64,000 nucleotides of DNA from Lapidilactobacillus wuchangensis (GTDB taxonomy: Bacteria > Bacillota > Bacilli > Lactobacillales > Lactobacillaceae): assembly GCF_003946645.1 (NCBI RefSeq), contig NZ_RHOU01000005.1:1-64000 (forward strand). Reading direction: 5' to 3'. This document shows positions 43,174 through 50,754 of this stretch, in pieces. The notes below the pieces were generated by a model. That model saw nothing but the letters and a program-made list of their open reading frames with translations. It was not told where the DNA came from and did not search any database. How positions within the stretch are numbered: position 1 is the stretch's first letter; each line of letters begins with the position of its first letter. Position numbers and translations under genes: made by a program.

Positions 43174-44452
43174 AAAAGTTGTTACTATGATGACCGCTGC
43201 TGCAGTGGTTATTTTTATGTCTGCACCAATTAATCAGGTAGCAGCTGCCAAGGGTGATCATGGTGTTGATTGGTCAAAGTATCAGGGCTCACATGGTGTA
43301 TATGGCTATCAGCAAGATAAATTCGTAATCAGCCAAGTTGGCGGCTATTACAATGGTCAGTTTATTGACCAACTGACCTACCAAACCCAAGTCAGTTCAG
43401 CAATTGCGGCCGGGAAGCGTGCTCACACCTATATTTATTCTCAATTCTCAGGTCGTGAACAGGCTGATGCAATGCTAAATTATTATCTACCAAAAATCCA
43501 GACGCCAAAGGGCTCAATTGTTGCTTTAGATGTTGAGAGTGGCCAACCAGACACTGATTCAGTTATTTATGCCCTGAATCGTATTAAGGCGGCTGGATAT
43601 ACTGCAGTATTATATGGCTACAAAAATTTCTTAGTTAGTCACATTAATTTGAGCACAGTAGCAGCACAATACCCGCTTTGGTTAGCCGAATATCCAGACT
43701 ATAATGTTACACCTGACCCAAATTATAATTATTTTCCTAGTTATGATAATGTGGGTATTTTTCAATTCACTAGCACCTATATTGGTGGCGGTTTGGACGG
43801 CAATATTGATTTAACCGGCGTTACTGATAATGGCTATGGCGGTAATATTAAAACCAATTCAGGAAAAGTCGTTGTTAAACCAAATTCAACGACTTCTGCA
43901 ATTAATGTGGGGCAATCTGCAAATAATACTGCTAAAGCAAACATCAAGTCGGGTGATACTGTAAAAGTTAACTTAACTGCCACTAAATGGGCTAACGGTG
44001 TTGGGATGCCAGCTTGGGTTCGCGGCAAGACGTATCAAGTTCAGCAAGTTAGTGGTAACAAAGTTTTACTTGCCGGCATCATGAGCTGGGCCAATAAATC
44101 TGACGTTGAGTTGTTGAGCGTTGGCAGCACAAGTACACCAGCAACTAACTCTGCAAATAGTTATACCGTGCAATATGGTGACAGTTGGTGGGCAATTGCT
44201 AATAAGTTTGGAATTAATATGTATTCGTTAGCGGCAGTCAACGGCAAAACCATTAACACAGTGATTTATCCTGGGCAGCGTTTAACTATCGGCTCAGCCA
44301 CTGTAAGCTCTGCACGAACATACACTGTCAAATACGGAGATAGTTGGTGGCTGATTGGCTCTAAGCTTGGTATTAGCATGTATACACTAGCTGCCAAAAA
44401 TGGTAAAACCATTAACTCAATGATCCATCCTAATCAAATATTGATGTATTAA
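43160..44452 (+). CDS. Exported endolysin: GH25 + SH3-like + two LysM
   Basis: 430 aa. A Sec signal peptide (VVTMMTAAAVVIFMSAP, cleavage near AAA), GH25 muramidase (HGVDWSKYQG, IVALDVESG), an SH3b-like region, then two LysM repeats (SYTVQYGDSWWAIANKFGI, TYTVKYGDSWWLIGSKLGI). It can leave without the holin pore; the holin would then trigger it. Confidence 0.9.
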   Translation: MKLNKKVVTMMTAAAVVIFMSAPINQVAAAKGDHGVDWSKYQGSHGVYGYQQDKFVISQVGGYYNGQFIDQLTYQTQVSSAIAAGKRAHTYIYSQFSGREQADAMLNYYLPKIQTPKGSIVALDVESGQPDTDSVIYALNRIKAAGYTAVLYGYKNFLVSHINLSTVAAQYPLWLAEYPDYNVTPDPNYNYFPSYDNVGIFQFTSTYIGGGLDGNIDLTGVTDNGYGGNIKTNSGKVVVKPNSTTSAINVGQSANNTAKANIKSGDTVKVNLTATKWANGVGMPAWVRGKTYQVQQVSGNKVLLAGIMSWANKSDVELLSVGSTSTPATNSANSYTVQYGDSWWAIANKFGINMYSLAAVNGKTINTVIYPGQRLTIGSATVSSARTYTVKYGDSWWLIGSKLGISMYTLAAKNGKTINSMIHPNQILMY

Positions 44453-44492
44453 AATAAGCCTACTTCCTAAATTGGAGGTAGGCTTATTTTTT
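44453..44492 (+). terminator. Late operon terminator
   Basis: AATAAGCCTACTTCC / GGAGGTAGGCTTATT followed by T6. Confidence 0.85.
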
Positions 44493-44604
44493 ATTTGAAA
44501 TTGGATTACTTAGGGGATTATAGAGCTCTTTTTCAGTTATATGAATTCGATTTTTCATACTGATTGACCTGGAATATCCTTATTTTCATTTCCAATCAGT
44601 GGTG

Positions 44605-44727
44605 TTGACATTTTTACGAAAAAAAAGGTAATCTATTAACATTGCACCGCCTATGTAAACACCAAAAGTACGAGCTAATCCATTTAACAATTAAAGCCTA
44701 TCTCATAGTTGAGGTAGGCTTTTTATT
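44605..44727 (+). ncRNA. Putative small RNA after lysis module
   Basis: TTGACA, 18 bp, TAATCT (44605-44634), then no frame, then AAAGCCTATCTC/GAGGTAGGCTTTTT (44693-44724). An RNA of about 85 nt is inferred. The 44453-44989 interval otherwise holds only terminators. Confidence 0.4.
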
Positions 44728-44801
44728 TGCAAACTCAATCTAACATCTCACTTAGACTTTGCAAATTTCGGCGATATTCTAAAAGTTTGCGTATATGTAT
44801 G

Positions 44802-44866
44802 TGAGCGCCTGATTAACGCTCAGATTTTTGGTGGCCATCTTTTAGGGCAAGGGTGGCTGTTTTTAT
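44802..44866 (+). terminator. Two further hairpins before attR
   Basis: TGAGCG/CGCTCA followed by GATTTTT, and GGCCATC/GGGTGGCT followed by T5. Confidence 0.5.
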
Positions 44867-44911
44867 ATGTAAAATATTCAGTGCGTGCAAGACTAATTTT
44901 TGGTCTGTTTT

Positions 44912-44930
44912 ATGTGGCAAATATGTGGCA
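44912..44930 (+). promoter_or_regulatory. Integrase arm-type sites, right arm of prophage 1
   Basis: ATGTGGCA at 44912 and 44923, same motif and orientation as at 11532-11559. Confidence 0.6.
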
Positions 44931-44989
44931 CATAAATGACATTTTTTTCACTATCCTATTATATAGCGGGTTGCAGAATTTCCACCGAC

Positions 44990-45005
44990 TCCCCTCACCT
45001 CCATA
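44990..45005 (+). repeat. Shared attR (prophage 1) / attL (prophage 2)
   Basis: TCCCCTCACCTCCATA, identical to 11416-11431. Another integrase and another prophage follow at once. Confidence 0.88.
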
Positions 45006-45031
45006 ATAATAGTTTTATCCGTTTCGATTAA

Positions 45032-45070
45032 GACCATGAATGCTGATTTAATAACATTTATGGCCTTTTT
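45032..45070 (+). terminator. Terminator just right of the shared att core
   Basis: GACCATGAATG / CATTTATGGCC + T5. Placed like 11458-11498. Confidence 0.6.
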
Positions 45071-45101
45071 GTTTTTATTAATTTTGATTGGTTTTTGAAC
45101 C

Positions 45102-45123
45102 GATGTGTACAAGATGTGTACAA
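45102..45123 (+). promoter_or_regulatory. Arm-type sites of integrase 2
   Basis: GATGTGTACAA twice in tandem, a motif different from that of prophage 1. Confidence 0.55.
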
Positions 45124-45125
45124 AT

Positions 45126-46277
45126 TCAAAGTGCAGATAGCGCGTCAACAGTGGCTTTTACCTCGGTGTCTTCCAAACTCTTTAATAGATGAGTGTACAC
45201 ATTCTGAGTCATGGTAACATTACTATGACCTAACCGCCGAGAAATATAATTAATGTTGATGTGTTTGTAAATCAAGAACGAAACATGAGTGTGTCTTAAG
45301 CCGTGGAAAGTGATTGGGTCAGATATACCTAGCTCTTTTTCTAGTGCCTTGAGACTGCGATTTATTGACGAATTAGAGGGTACCTCGTGTCTGGCATTAC
45401 GAAAAACCAAATTATACTTATCACGGTATCCCTGATACAGATAAACCTCAGACTGTTCTTTTTTTAACCGATGTAGCGCAATTAAAAGATTGTCGGAAAC
45501 ATCAATTATTCGAACGCTTGATTTATTTTTTGTTTTGGTGAATCCAGACCTAAATTGGTAATCCCAAGTCTTGTTAATATTGATTTGCTTATTCTTAAAA
45601 TCGACATCTTTCCAAGTTAATCCAAGAATTTCGGAATATCTTGCGCCCGTCAGTGCACCGGTTGCAATCAGATAATAGGGGAAATGCTCAGAATAATTGG
45701 CAAACTCAGTTGTAGTGTTGATTAGCTTCTTAAAATCATTCAATTCTAAATACTTAATTTTACTTTCTGTCTGATCATCAGGTATGCTAACGCCATTGGT
45801 AAAATTGGAGTAAACAATCTGGTCATCAATTGCGTTATTGACCATGCTGCGAACGTAGCCATTAAGCTTGCTAATTGTATCTTTTGAGCGCCGTTTTGGA
45901 ATACGGCGGTCCTTACCAGTAGAAAAGTCATTGATAAATTCTTGCCAATCGCTTTTGGTGATGGTCTTTAATTCCCGAAGTGGACCAAAGTATTTCATTA
46001 ATTGGCCACGAATAATGGTATAGCGTTTTTCTGTTATTTCTGCATGCTTGCCAGCCTTAAATAATTCTATCCAGCGGTCCCAATAATCCATAAAAGTAAT
46101 TGTGCTATTATCTAATGTCGCGCCGTGGGCATATTTAGTTTCAATTTCTAGGCTGGCATTTTCGGCTGACCGTTTTGTTTTAAAACCCGACTTACTTACA
46201 TATTTACGCTTGCCGTCTTTATCGATATAACTAACTCGATATTGCCAAGACTTTCCACGTTTCATAATATTTGCCAT
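45126..46277 (-). CDS. int: Tyrosine integrase of prophage 2
   Basis: 383 aa. Arm-binding N-terminus (YRVSYIDKDGKRKYVSKSGF), catalytic TGARYSEILGLTW, ITFHGLRHTHVSFL and LGHSNVTMTQNVYTHLL. GGAGG before the ATG. Different from int 1, yet it targets the same ssrA core. Confidence 0.93.
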   Translation of the reverse strand: MANIMKRGKSWQYRVSYIDKDGKRKYVSKSGFKTKRSAENASLEIETKYAHGATLDNSTITFMDYWDRWIELFKAGKHAEITEKRYTIIRGQLMKYFGPLRELKTITKSDWQEFINDFSTGKDRRIPKRRSKDTISKLNGYVRSMVNNAIDDQIVYSNFTNGVSIPDDQTESKIKYLELNDFKKLINTTTEFANYSEHFPYYLIATGALTGARYSEILGLTWKDVDFKNKQININKTWDYQFRSGFTKTKNKSSVRIIDVSDNLLIALHRLKKEQSEVYLYQGYRDKYNLVFRNARHEVPSNSSINRSLKALEKELGISDPITFHGLRHTHVSFLIYKHININYISRRLGHSNVTMTQNVYTHLLKSLEDTEVKATVDALSAL

Positions 46278-46295
46278 AGCGTTTCCTCCAAATTA

Positions 46296-46393
46296 TGTTA
46301 AAATTGAGTACAGAAAGAGCCTATACCCTATGTATAGTTTTTTTCGTGGTTGACGTATCCCAACTTTGCACGGTGGGGGATGCGTCTTTTTTT
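46296..46393 (+). ncRNA. Putative short RNA divergent from int, prophage 2
   Basis: TGTTAAAAT (46296-46304), hairpin CTATACCCTATGTATAG + T7 (46321-46344), terminator GACGTATCCC/GGGATGCGTC + T7 (46352-46393). Matches 12872-12970 in order and terminator sequence. Confidence 0.5.
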
Positions 46394-46394
46394 A

Positions 46395-46526
46395 TTATCT
46401 AATTTTATACTGACCAGGACTTAGAGTTTTACTAATAGCAAATTCCTGACCATTTTCAAATCTGAAGGAAACAGTTATAGGTGCAACATCACTGTTACCA
46501 GCGGTGTGGGGCTTTTTTATGCCCAA
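46395..46526 (-). CDS. 43-aa ORF overlapping the immA end
   Basis: TTG start 46526, ending at 46395. ITVSFRFENGQEFAISKTL reads like the edge of a beta-rich protein. Weak ribosome site AGAAG. Could be a short protein or a fragment. Confidence 0.4.
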   Translation of the reverse strand: MGIKKPHTAGNSDVAPITVSFRFENGQEFAISKTLSPGQYKIR

Positions 46527-47005
46527 GCGTATTCTTCTGATATTTTAACGCCATCAGTTAGGTCAAACATAAAGCCCTTGTGCCAAAATTTTTCGCCAAA
46601 TGTTTTGCGAAAATAGTCAAAGGCTGACTCCAGAATCCATGGTTGCACATCCATCTCACGAGCAACATCATCCAGTGTCATAGAATCACCACCTAATGAG
46701 TTTACAACGTCATCCAGGGTAACAATGCGGCCACCAGCTATCATGCGAGCACGGCGCTCAGATTGAGCTGTTTGTGAGTCGTCATAATCCATTTGAATAC
46801 CGACCGACGTTAGATAATGGCCATATTCTTCATTGATAATTGACACTTTTTCTTTTTGTGTCAGCTTGGGATTGATAAAAATATAATCCTCGCCATCTGT
46901 GTTTTTCCAGAGACCGTCAACACCAAATTCAGTAATTCTTTCCGTTTCAATAACAGAGATATGATCAGTCTCAATTTCTTCAACTAAGGTATCATATTCG
47001 TTCAT
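46517..47005 (-). CDS. ImmA/IrrE-type metallopeptidase
   Basis: 162 aa. Motif NEEYGHYLTSVG stands where HExxH is found in many relatives; EExGHY forms are frequent in phage ImmA. Cleaves the paired repressor in ICEBs1-type systems. Directly after the repressor gene. Confidence 0.82.
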   Translation of the reverse strand: MNEYDTLVEEIETDHISVIETERITEFGVDGLWKNTDGEDYIFINPKLTQKEKVSIINEEYGHYLTSVGIQMDYDDSQTAQSERRARMIAGGRIVTLDDVVNSLGGDSMTLDDVAREMDVQPWILESAFDYFRKTFGEKFWHKGFMFDLTDGVKISEEYAWA

Positions 47006-47008
47006 AGA

Positions 47009-47362
47009 CTATTCGTCGTCCTTTTTATTCTGAGCTTTGAACCCAGCAATTAGAGCGTTAGTCATTTCATCTAGCTGTTGGATTTGTTCCTTGGTCAATT
47101 GGCGAGTTCCTTCAGCATAGTGAGCCGCCATTGCATTTGTATGCATCTTTTTGCCTGCTATTTCGGGGTTGTCGGTGCGACCTAAAAGATAGTCGGTAGA
47201 CACGTTAAAGTAATCAGCAACCTTAGTTAAATTTTGCCCGCTTGGAATTTTCTTTTTCCACGAATAAAGAGTATTCGTTCCTAATCCTATTTTTGTTTCT
47301 ACTGCATTTACAGATAATCCTTGTTTGTCAGCCAATTTTTTTAGTCTATCAAAAGGCGTCAT
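47009..47362 (-). CDS. XRE-family CI-like repressor
   Basis: 117 aa. HTH SVNAVETKIGLGTNTLYSWK, no protease domain. Ending coiled and acidic. Coupled to immA by an overlapping ribosome site, as in ImmR/ImmA switches. Confidence 0.88.
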   Translation of the reverse strand: MTPFDRLKKLADKQGLSVNAVETKIGLGTNTLYSWKKKIPSGQNLTKVADYFNVSTDYLLGRTDNPEIAGKKMHTNAMAAHYAEGTRQLTKEQIQQLDEMTNALIAGFKAQNKKDDE

Positions 47363-47644
47363 TAAAGCATTCCTCCTGATACAGAAACAGCATTTTAAAT
47401 AAAAGTCTAAAACAGAGTTGACTTTTAAAACAAAGACTAATATACTGTTTTTGTAAGCTAATTTGATAGCTAATTAAACCATTAAAAAGTAAGCTATAAA
47501 ACCGTTCCCCAACGTCCTTTTAGTTTAAAAGTGGCTTATTTAACTATGCTTTGATTTTAAATCAAAGACTAAAATAAGTCAACTATCTTTTAATTTGGCT
47601 GTCGTTTTAGCTTACATACATAAATAGCGAAAGGAGGTAATGAG
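47363..47644. promoter_or_regulatory. Switch region of prophage 2
   Basis: Rightward promoter TTGACT, 17 bp, TATACT (47418-47446). Palindrome TTTGATTTTAAATCAAA (47550-47566). Block AAAGACTAA at 47432 and 47564; CTTTTAAA in both orientations at 47422 and 47523. No convincing gene inside. Confidence 0.6.
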
Positions 47645-47791
47645 ATGAGTGAGGATTTAAGTGAACTTGAACTATTAAAAAAAGAAGTTAAACAGTTAAG
47701 AGCAACTGTCAACTTCTTAGTTGGATATATGAATGCAAAAGACCCTGATTTTACTTATCTTCCGAAGTTAAATCAACACCGAACATTTTAG
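47645..47791 (+). CDS. 48-aa helical phage protein
   Basis: LSELELLKKEVKQLRATVNF (coiled coil). RBS AAAGGAGGTAATGAG. Its last 41 bases overlap the end of the TIR-like gene. Confidence 0.65.
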   Translation: MSEDLSELELLKKEVKQLRATVNFLVGYMNAKDPDFTYLPKLNQHRTF

Positions 47792-48317
47792 CTAATTCTG
47801 CTACCTTTTCTAATTTAGAAAGATCACCAGTTGCGATAGCGTTCATAAGTAATTCAGCCCCCATTTTTTCTCCCAAATTATTTAAATCGTTGTTTGTATC
47901 TAACTGTGTTTCAGCAATAACTTTAATCATTTGTTCCAAACGTAATTGAAAATCATCGATGTCTGGTGCAGTAACTGTATATTCAAGAGCACGTATTCCT
48001 TTAATGTCGAACGGAATTTCCTTAATCGACTGGGTCAGTATTAAGTAGGGTTTTTTAGTTGAGAATCGATATCCAAGTTCAAACATGACATTGGGATTGG
48101 CGTTCGTGATATCAGCAATTACCAAATCCGAATTATCTAATTGTTCGAGAATGGAGTCACTAATATCAGTTACAGATTGGATCAAGTCAGCACGTAGAAC
48201 ATCGTAATCGAGCTTTTTTGCAACAGGATTAATAAAGGTATTCATAACAAAATCTGCATCACGACGTTCATTTGAATTTTTGTCACCAATTGGTGTTACA
48301 AAAAATATTTTCTTCAT
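47751..48317 (-). CDS. TIR/nucleoside-2-deoxyribosyltransferase-like protein
   Basis: 188 aa. Flavodoxin-like fold: KKIFFVTPIGDKNSNERRDA, then SDLVIADITNANPNVMFELG with the probable catalytic Glu, then KPYLILTQ. Relatives hydrolyse nucleosides or NAD+, and related domains are effectors of abortive-infection systems. Residues 140-188 form a helical tail. Own promoter at 48347-48374; against the lytic strand, so presumably lysogen-expressed. Confidence 0.75.
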   Translation of the reverse strand: MKKIFFVTPIGDKNSNERRDADFVMNTFINPVAKKLDYDVLRADLIQSVTDISDSILEQLDNSDLVIADITNANPNVMFELGYRFSTKKPYLILTQSIKEIPFDIKGIRALEYTVTAPDIDDFQLRLEQMIKVIAETQLDTNNDLNNLGEKMGAELLMNAIATGDLSKLEKVAELAKMFGVDLTSEDK

Positions 48318-48346
48318 TAATTTTTCTCCCTTGATTTGATGAGTTA

Positions 48347-48374
48347 ATTATCTCATGAGGAAAATTAAAAACAA
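48347..48374 (-). promoter_or_regulatory. Repeated lysogeny-strand promoter, copy 4
   Basis: Minus strand TTGTTT, 16 bp, GATAAT, with CTCATGAGATAATTAA; like copies 1 and 3 in prophage 1. Confidence 0.55.
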
Positions 48375-48392
48375 TACGAAAGGAGGAATAAC

Positions 48393-48590
48393 ATGCCAAC
48401 AACATTACCCGGTCGAGAGTTGATCAAGAAATATATCGACCAAAATAGCATCAGCGTTGCCAGTCTGGGTCGCATGTATGGCGTCGGAAAGATGTACATG
48501 GGTGAAGTGTTATCGGGAAAGAAATCCGGGCCATCTGCCAATGCTTTGATTTTAAAGATTATTGATGACCTGAAAATTGTTGATAAATAA
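48393..48590 (+). CDS. Small HTH protein, Cro-like
   Basis: 65 aa. ISVASLGRMYGVGKMYMGEVL is a helix-turn-helix. RBS AAAGGAGGAATAAC. May act as Cro. Confidence 0.7.
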   Translation: MPTTLPGRELIKKYIDQNSISVASLGRMYGVGKMYMGEVLSGKKSGPSANALILKIIDDLKIVDK

Positions 48591-48604
48591 AAGGAGAAAA
48601 AACA

Positions 48605-48748
48605 ATGATACATCACTATTTGACGAAATATGTAGATGAGCATGACCGATTTATTGCCGAATCTTGGATACAGTTTAATCTTTTTAAATGGTCATTCTGC
48701 TTTTCAAAGCGACAAATGATATTAAAAAAGCCGTCCGAAGACGACTAA
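48605..48748 (+). CDS. 47-aa phage protein
   Basis: MIHHYLTKYVDEHDRFIAES then an aromatic/basic end. RBS AAAGGAGAAAAAAC. Not recognised. Confidence 0.6.
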   Translation: MIHHYLTKYVDEHDRFIAESWIQFNLFKWSFCFSKRQMILKKPSEDD

Positions 48749-48753
48749 TTGGA

Positions 48754-48918
48754 TTACTTCTTTTCCCAGCCATTGCCGGGTTCTGTGGTTGGTGGTAATC
48801 GGTCACCTTTACCAATGGTTGCATTGTGACCACCAGAGACTTTTCCGCCACGGGGACCAACTTCCGTATATTTGCCAGGGCTTTGATTATCAGTACCTGG
48901 CTTGATAGGTTTTGTCAT
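48754..48918 (-). CDS. YjzC-like protein
   Basis: 54 aa. KPGTDNQSPGKYTEVGPRGG is the YjzC hallmark. RBS GGAGTGG. A lone minus-strand gene amid lytic genes. Confidence 0.75.
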   Translation of the reverse strand: MTKPIKPGTDNQSPGKYTEVGPRGGKVSGGHNATIGKGDRLPPTTEPGNGWEKK

Positions 48919-49074
48919 TTAACCACTCCATTCTACTTTGAAATGTGTTTTAAGAACGACCGGCGAAGGCGTGTTCTTAATACGTCCTAATTATATAACT
49001 AACATAATTAAAACGCAACATGTTGCGCAATTGTACTTGATAATAAACTGTATGGTGTGCTTGGAGGTAATTAA
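48919..49074. promoter_or_regulatory. Intergenic region with palindromes
   Basis: TTAAGAAC / GTTCTTAA pair and perfect palindrome CGCAACATGTTGCG (49013-49026), a likely regulator site. Confidence 0.45.
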
Positions 49075-49266
49075 ATGTGGGATAAAGTGCAAGTGATTTT
49101 GAACGATAAAGATATGACAATTAATCAGTTGTCAAAGTTGATTGGCTATAAGAGCAACTCTATTTTGTACTCATTCAAGCACGGGAAAATTAAGAAGCCA
49201 AGTTTTGAATTGATGGAAAAAATAGCCGACGCCTTAGATGTCAGCTTGGACATATTTAGAGAGTAA
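49075..49266 (+). CDS. XRE-type HTH protein
   Basis: 63 aa. MTINQLSKLIGYKSNSILYS HTH, EKIADALDVSLDIF. RBS TTGGAGG. Confidence 0.8.
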   Translation: MWDKVQVILNDKDMTINQLSKLIGYKSNSILYSFKHGKIKKPSFELMEKIADALDVSLDIFRE

Positions 49267-49280
49267 AAGGAGGAAAAGTA

Positions 49281-50042
49281 ATGAACGAATTAATTAAAAC
49301 CATCAAAAAAGAGGATGGGACGATTGCAGTAAGCGGTCGAGATCTACACGAGTTTTTAAAAATCGCAACTGAATTCAAGAAATGGTTCGGTCGAATGACA
49401 GAATACGGATTTAATGAGAACCAGGATTATATAAGGGTAACCCAAAAATGTCCTACCCCTGGTGGAGTCCAAGATGTTACAGATTTTGTCATGACAATCG
49501 ATATGGCGAAAGAAATTTCAATGATTCAACGAAATGAAAAAGGTAAGCGAGCACGTCAATATTTTATCGAAGTCGAAAAGAGATATAAGCAAGGTCAGAT
49601 TGATATGACTGGCCTAAGTCCTGAAACGCGAATGGCAATGGCAACAGCTCAAGCATTGGCCAATCAAGAATTGAAACTCAAAAGTATGGATACAAAGCTA
49701 GATAGCATTGCGGATATCGTCGGCACGTCAACAATGGATTGGCGCAAATCAACTCAACATCTGATTAACCGCATTGTCCAAATTCAGGGCGGTGAAGTCG
49801 AGAATTGGAAGTCAGTCCGCAATGACATTTATGACGAAGTTGATCGTCGTGCCGGTTCATCGCTCAGCATTCGATTAACTAATCTCAAACGGCGAATGGC
49901 TGAAGAGGGCGTCACTAAATCTAAGCGAGATAAAACGACCAAGGTCGACGTGATCGGTAACGACAAGAAATTAATTGAAATCTATATGGCAGTGGTCAAA
50001 GATTTCGCAATCAAATACAGCATCTGGAAAGAGGAATACTAA
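49281..50042 (+). CDS. Phage antirepressor (AntA/AntB + C-terminal domain)
   Basis: 253 aa. AntA/B domain at residues 10-105 (SGRDLHEFLKIATEFKKWF, EKGKRARQYFIEVEKRYK); C-terminal ORF6C-like part. Opposes repressor in induction. Confidence 0.88.
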   Translation: MNELIKTIKKEDGTIAVSGRDLHEFLKIATEFKKWFGRMTEYGFNENQDYIRVTQKCPTPGGVQDVTDFVMTIDMAKEISMIQRNEKGKRARQYFIEVEKRYKQGQIDMTGLSPETRMAMATAQALANQELKLKSMDTKLDSIADIVGTSTMDWRKSTQHLINRIVQIQGGEVENWKSVRNDIYDEVDRRAGSSLSIRLTNLKRRMAEEGVTKSKRDKTTKVDVIGNDKKLIEIYMAVVKDFAIKYSIWKEEY

Positions 50043-50260
50043 TGGCTAAGGATAAAGAAACAATTCGTAATGTGCTATATATGCTTGAAGAAATCCAAAA
50101 AATCGACCCAAACAAGGTTTATACAATCGAATATATCGACGCTCCATCTGAGCAAGTAACACCGTTGGGGCGCGCCAAAGATTTAGCGGAAACAGCCGTC
50201 GATATGCTTGGAAACAGTGAAGAATACGGCGACATTACTACTTATCCAACGGTTGATTAG
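50042..50260 (+). CDS. Hypothetical phage protein
   Basis: 72 aa, TAATG overlap with the antirepressor. Acidic. Not recognised. Confidence 0.65.
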   Translation: MAKDKETIRNVLYMLEEIQKIDPNKVYTIEYIDAPSEQVTPLGRAKDLAETAVDMLGNSEEYGDITTYPTVD

Positions 50261-50272
50261 GAGATGATCTAA

Positions 50273-50617
50273 ATGCCATTAAACAAGATACACGTCACAA
50301 TCAGCGACTTAGCAGTTTCACTGCCAGAAGGTTTCGAAATCATTGAAACTAAGCGTCGAGAAGAGCTTGAACGCAAAGCAGATATGGACGGTTGGTGGAC
50401 GACAGCTGATGTGGTTGAACGATATAAGCGGGCACCAACTTGGTTCACTGATCACGTTTTAAAAGTTCCACGGTTCGAAAAAATCTTGCGCAACAACGTG
50501 GTCATCTATGCGGATACAGGTGGCAGTTATCTTTTTGAGCCAACAAGCTTTGCAAGGTTCATGCGAGATTATTTCCCGGAAATTTCGTCAAATCTAGAAA
50601 AACAGAAGGTGCGGTAG
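50273..50617 (+). CDS. DUF771-family protein
   Basis: 114 aa. GWWTTADVVERYKRAPTWF and an HTH-like ending match DUF771, common in early regions of lactic phages; may bind DNA. Confidence 0.75.
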   Translation: MPLNKIHVTISDLAVSLPEGFEIIETKRREELERKADMDGWWTTADVVERYKRAPTWFTDHVLKVPRFEKILRNNVVIYADTGGSYLFEPTSFARFMRDYFPEISSNLEKQKVR

Positions 50618-50754
50618 TGGATGTTTTAGTTTTTATGGCCGTGGTTTTCGGTGGTCTCTATGTATATGACGCCATCAAAACACATTCAGTGAAGAAGGCC
50701 GCTCATATGATGTTTGAGTTAGGAGATGAAACCAATGAAGCTAACCAAAATTGA
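50617..50754 (+). CDS. 45-aa membrane peptide
   Basis: GTG start overlapping the previous stop (TAGTG). One transmembrane helix VLVFMAVVFGGLYVYDAI. Ribosome site AGAAGGTG. Confidence 0.55.
   Translation: MDVLVFMAVVFGGLYVYDAIKTHSVKKAAHMMFELGDETNEANQN

Larger units (their letters stand above)
11416..45005. mobile_element. Prophage 1, complete siphovirus-type, in ssrA
   Basis: About 33.6 kb between exact 16-bp repeats. It contains integrase, lysogeny switch, replication, HNH/terminase, head, tail, lysis and an end region, in canonical order, with no obvious disrupted gene. Leftward genes (int, methylase, ATPase, cI) versus rightward lytic genes define the switch at about 17.4 kb. Confidence 0.95.

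Noticed and set aside
44951-45148. 65-aa reading frame (-)
   Set aside because: Spans attachment core, terminator and the int end; no ribosome site.
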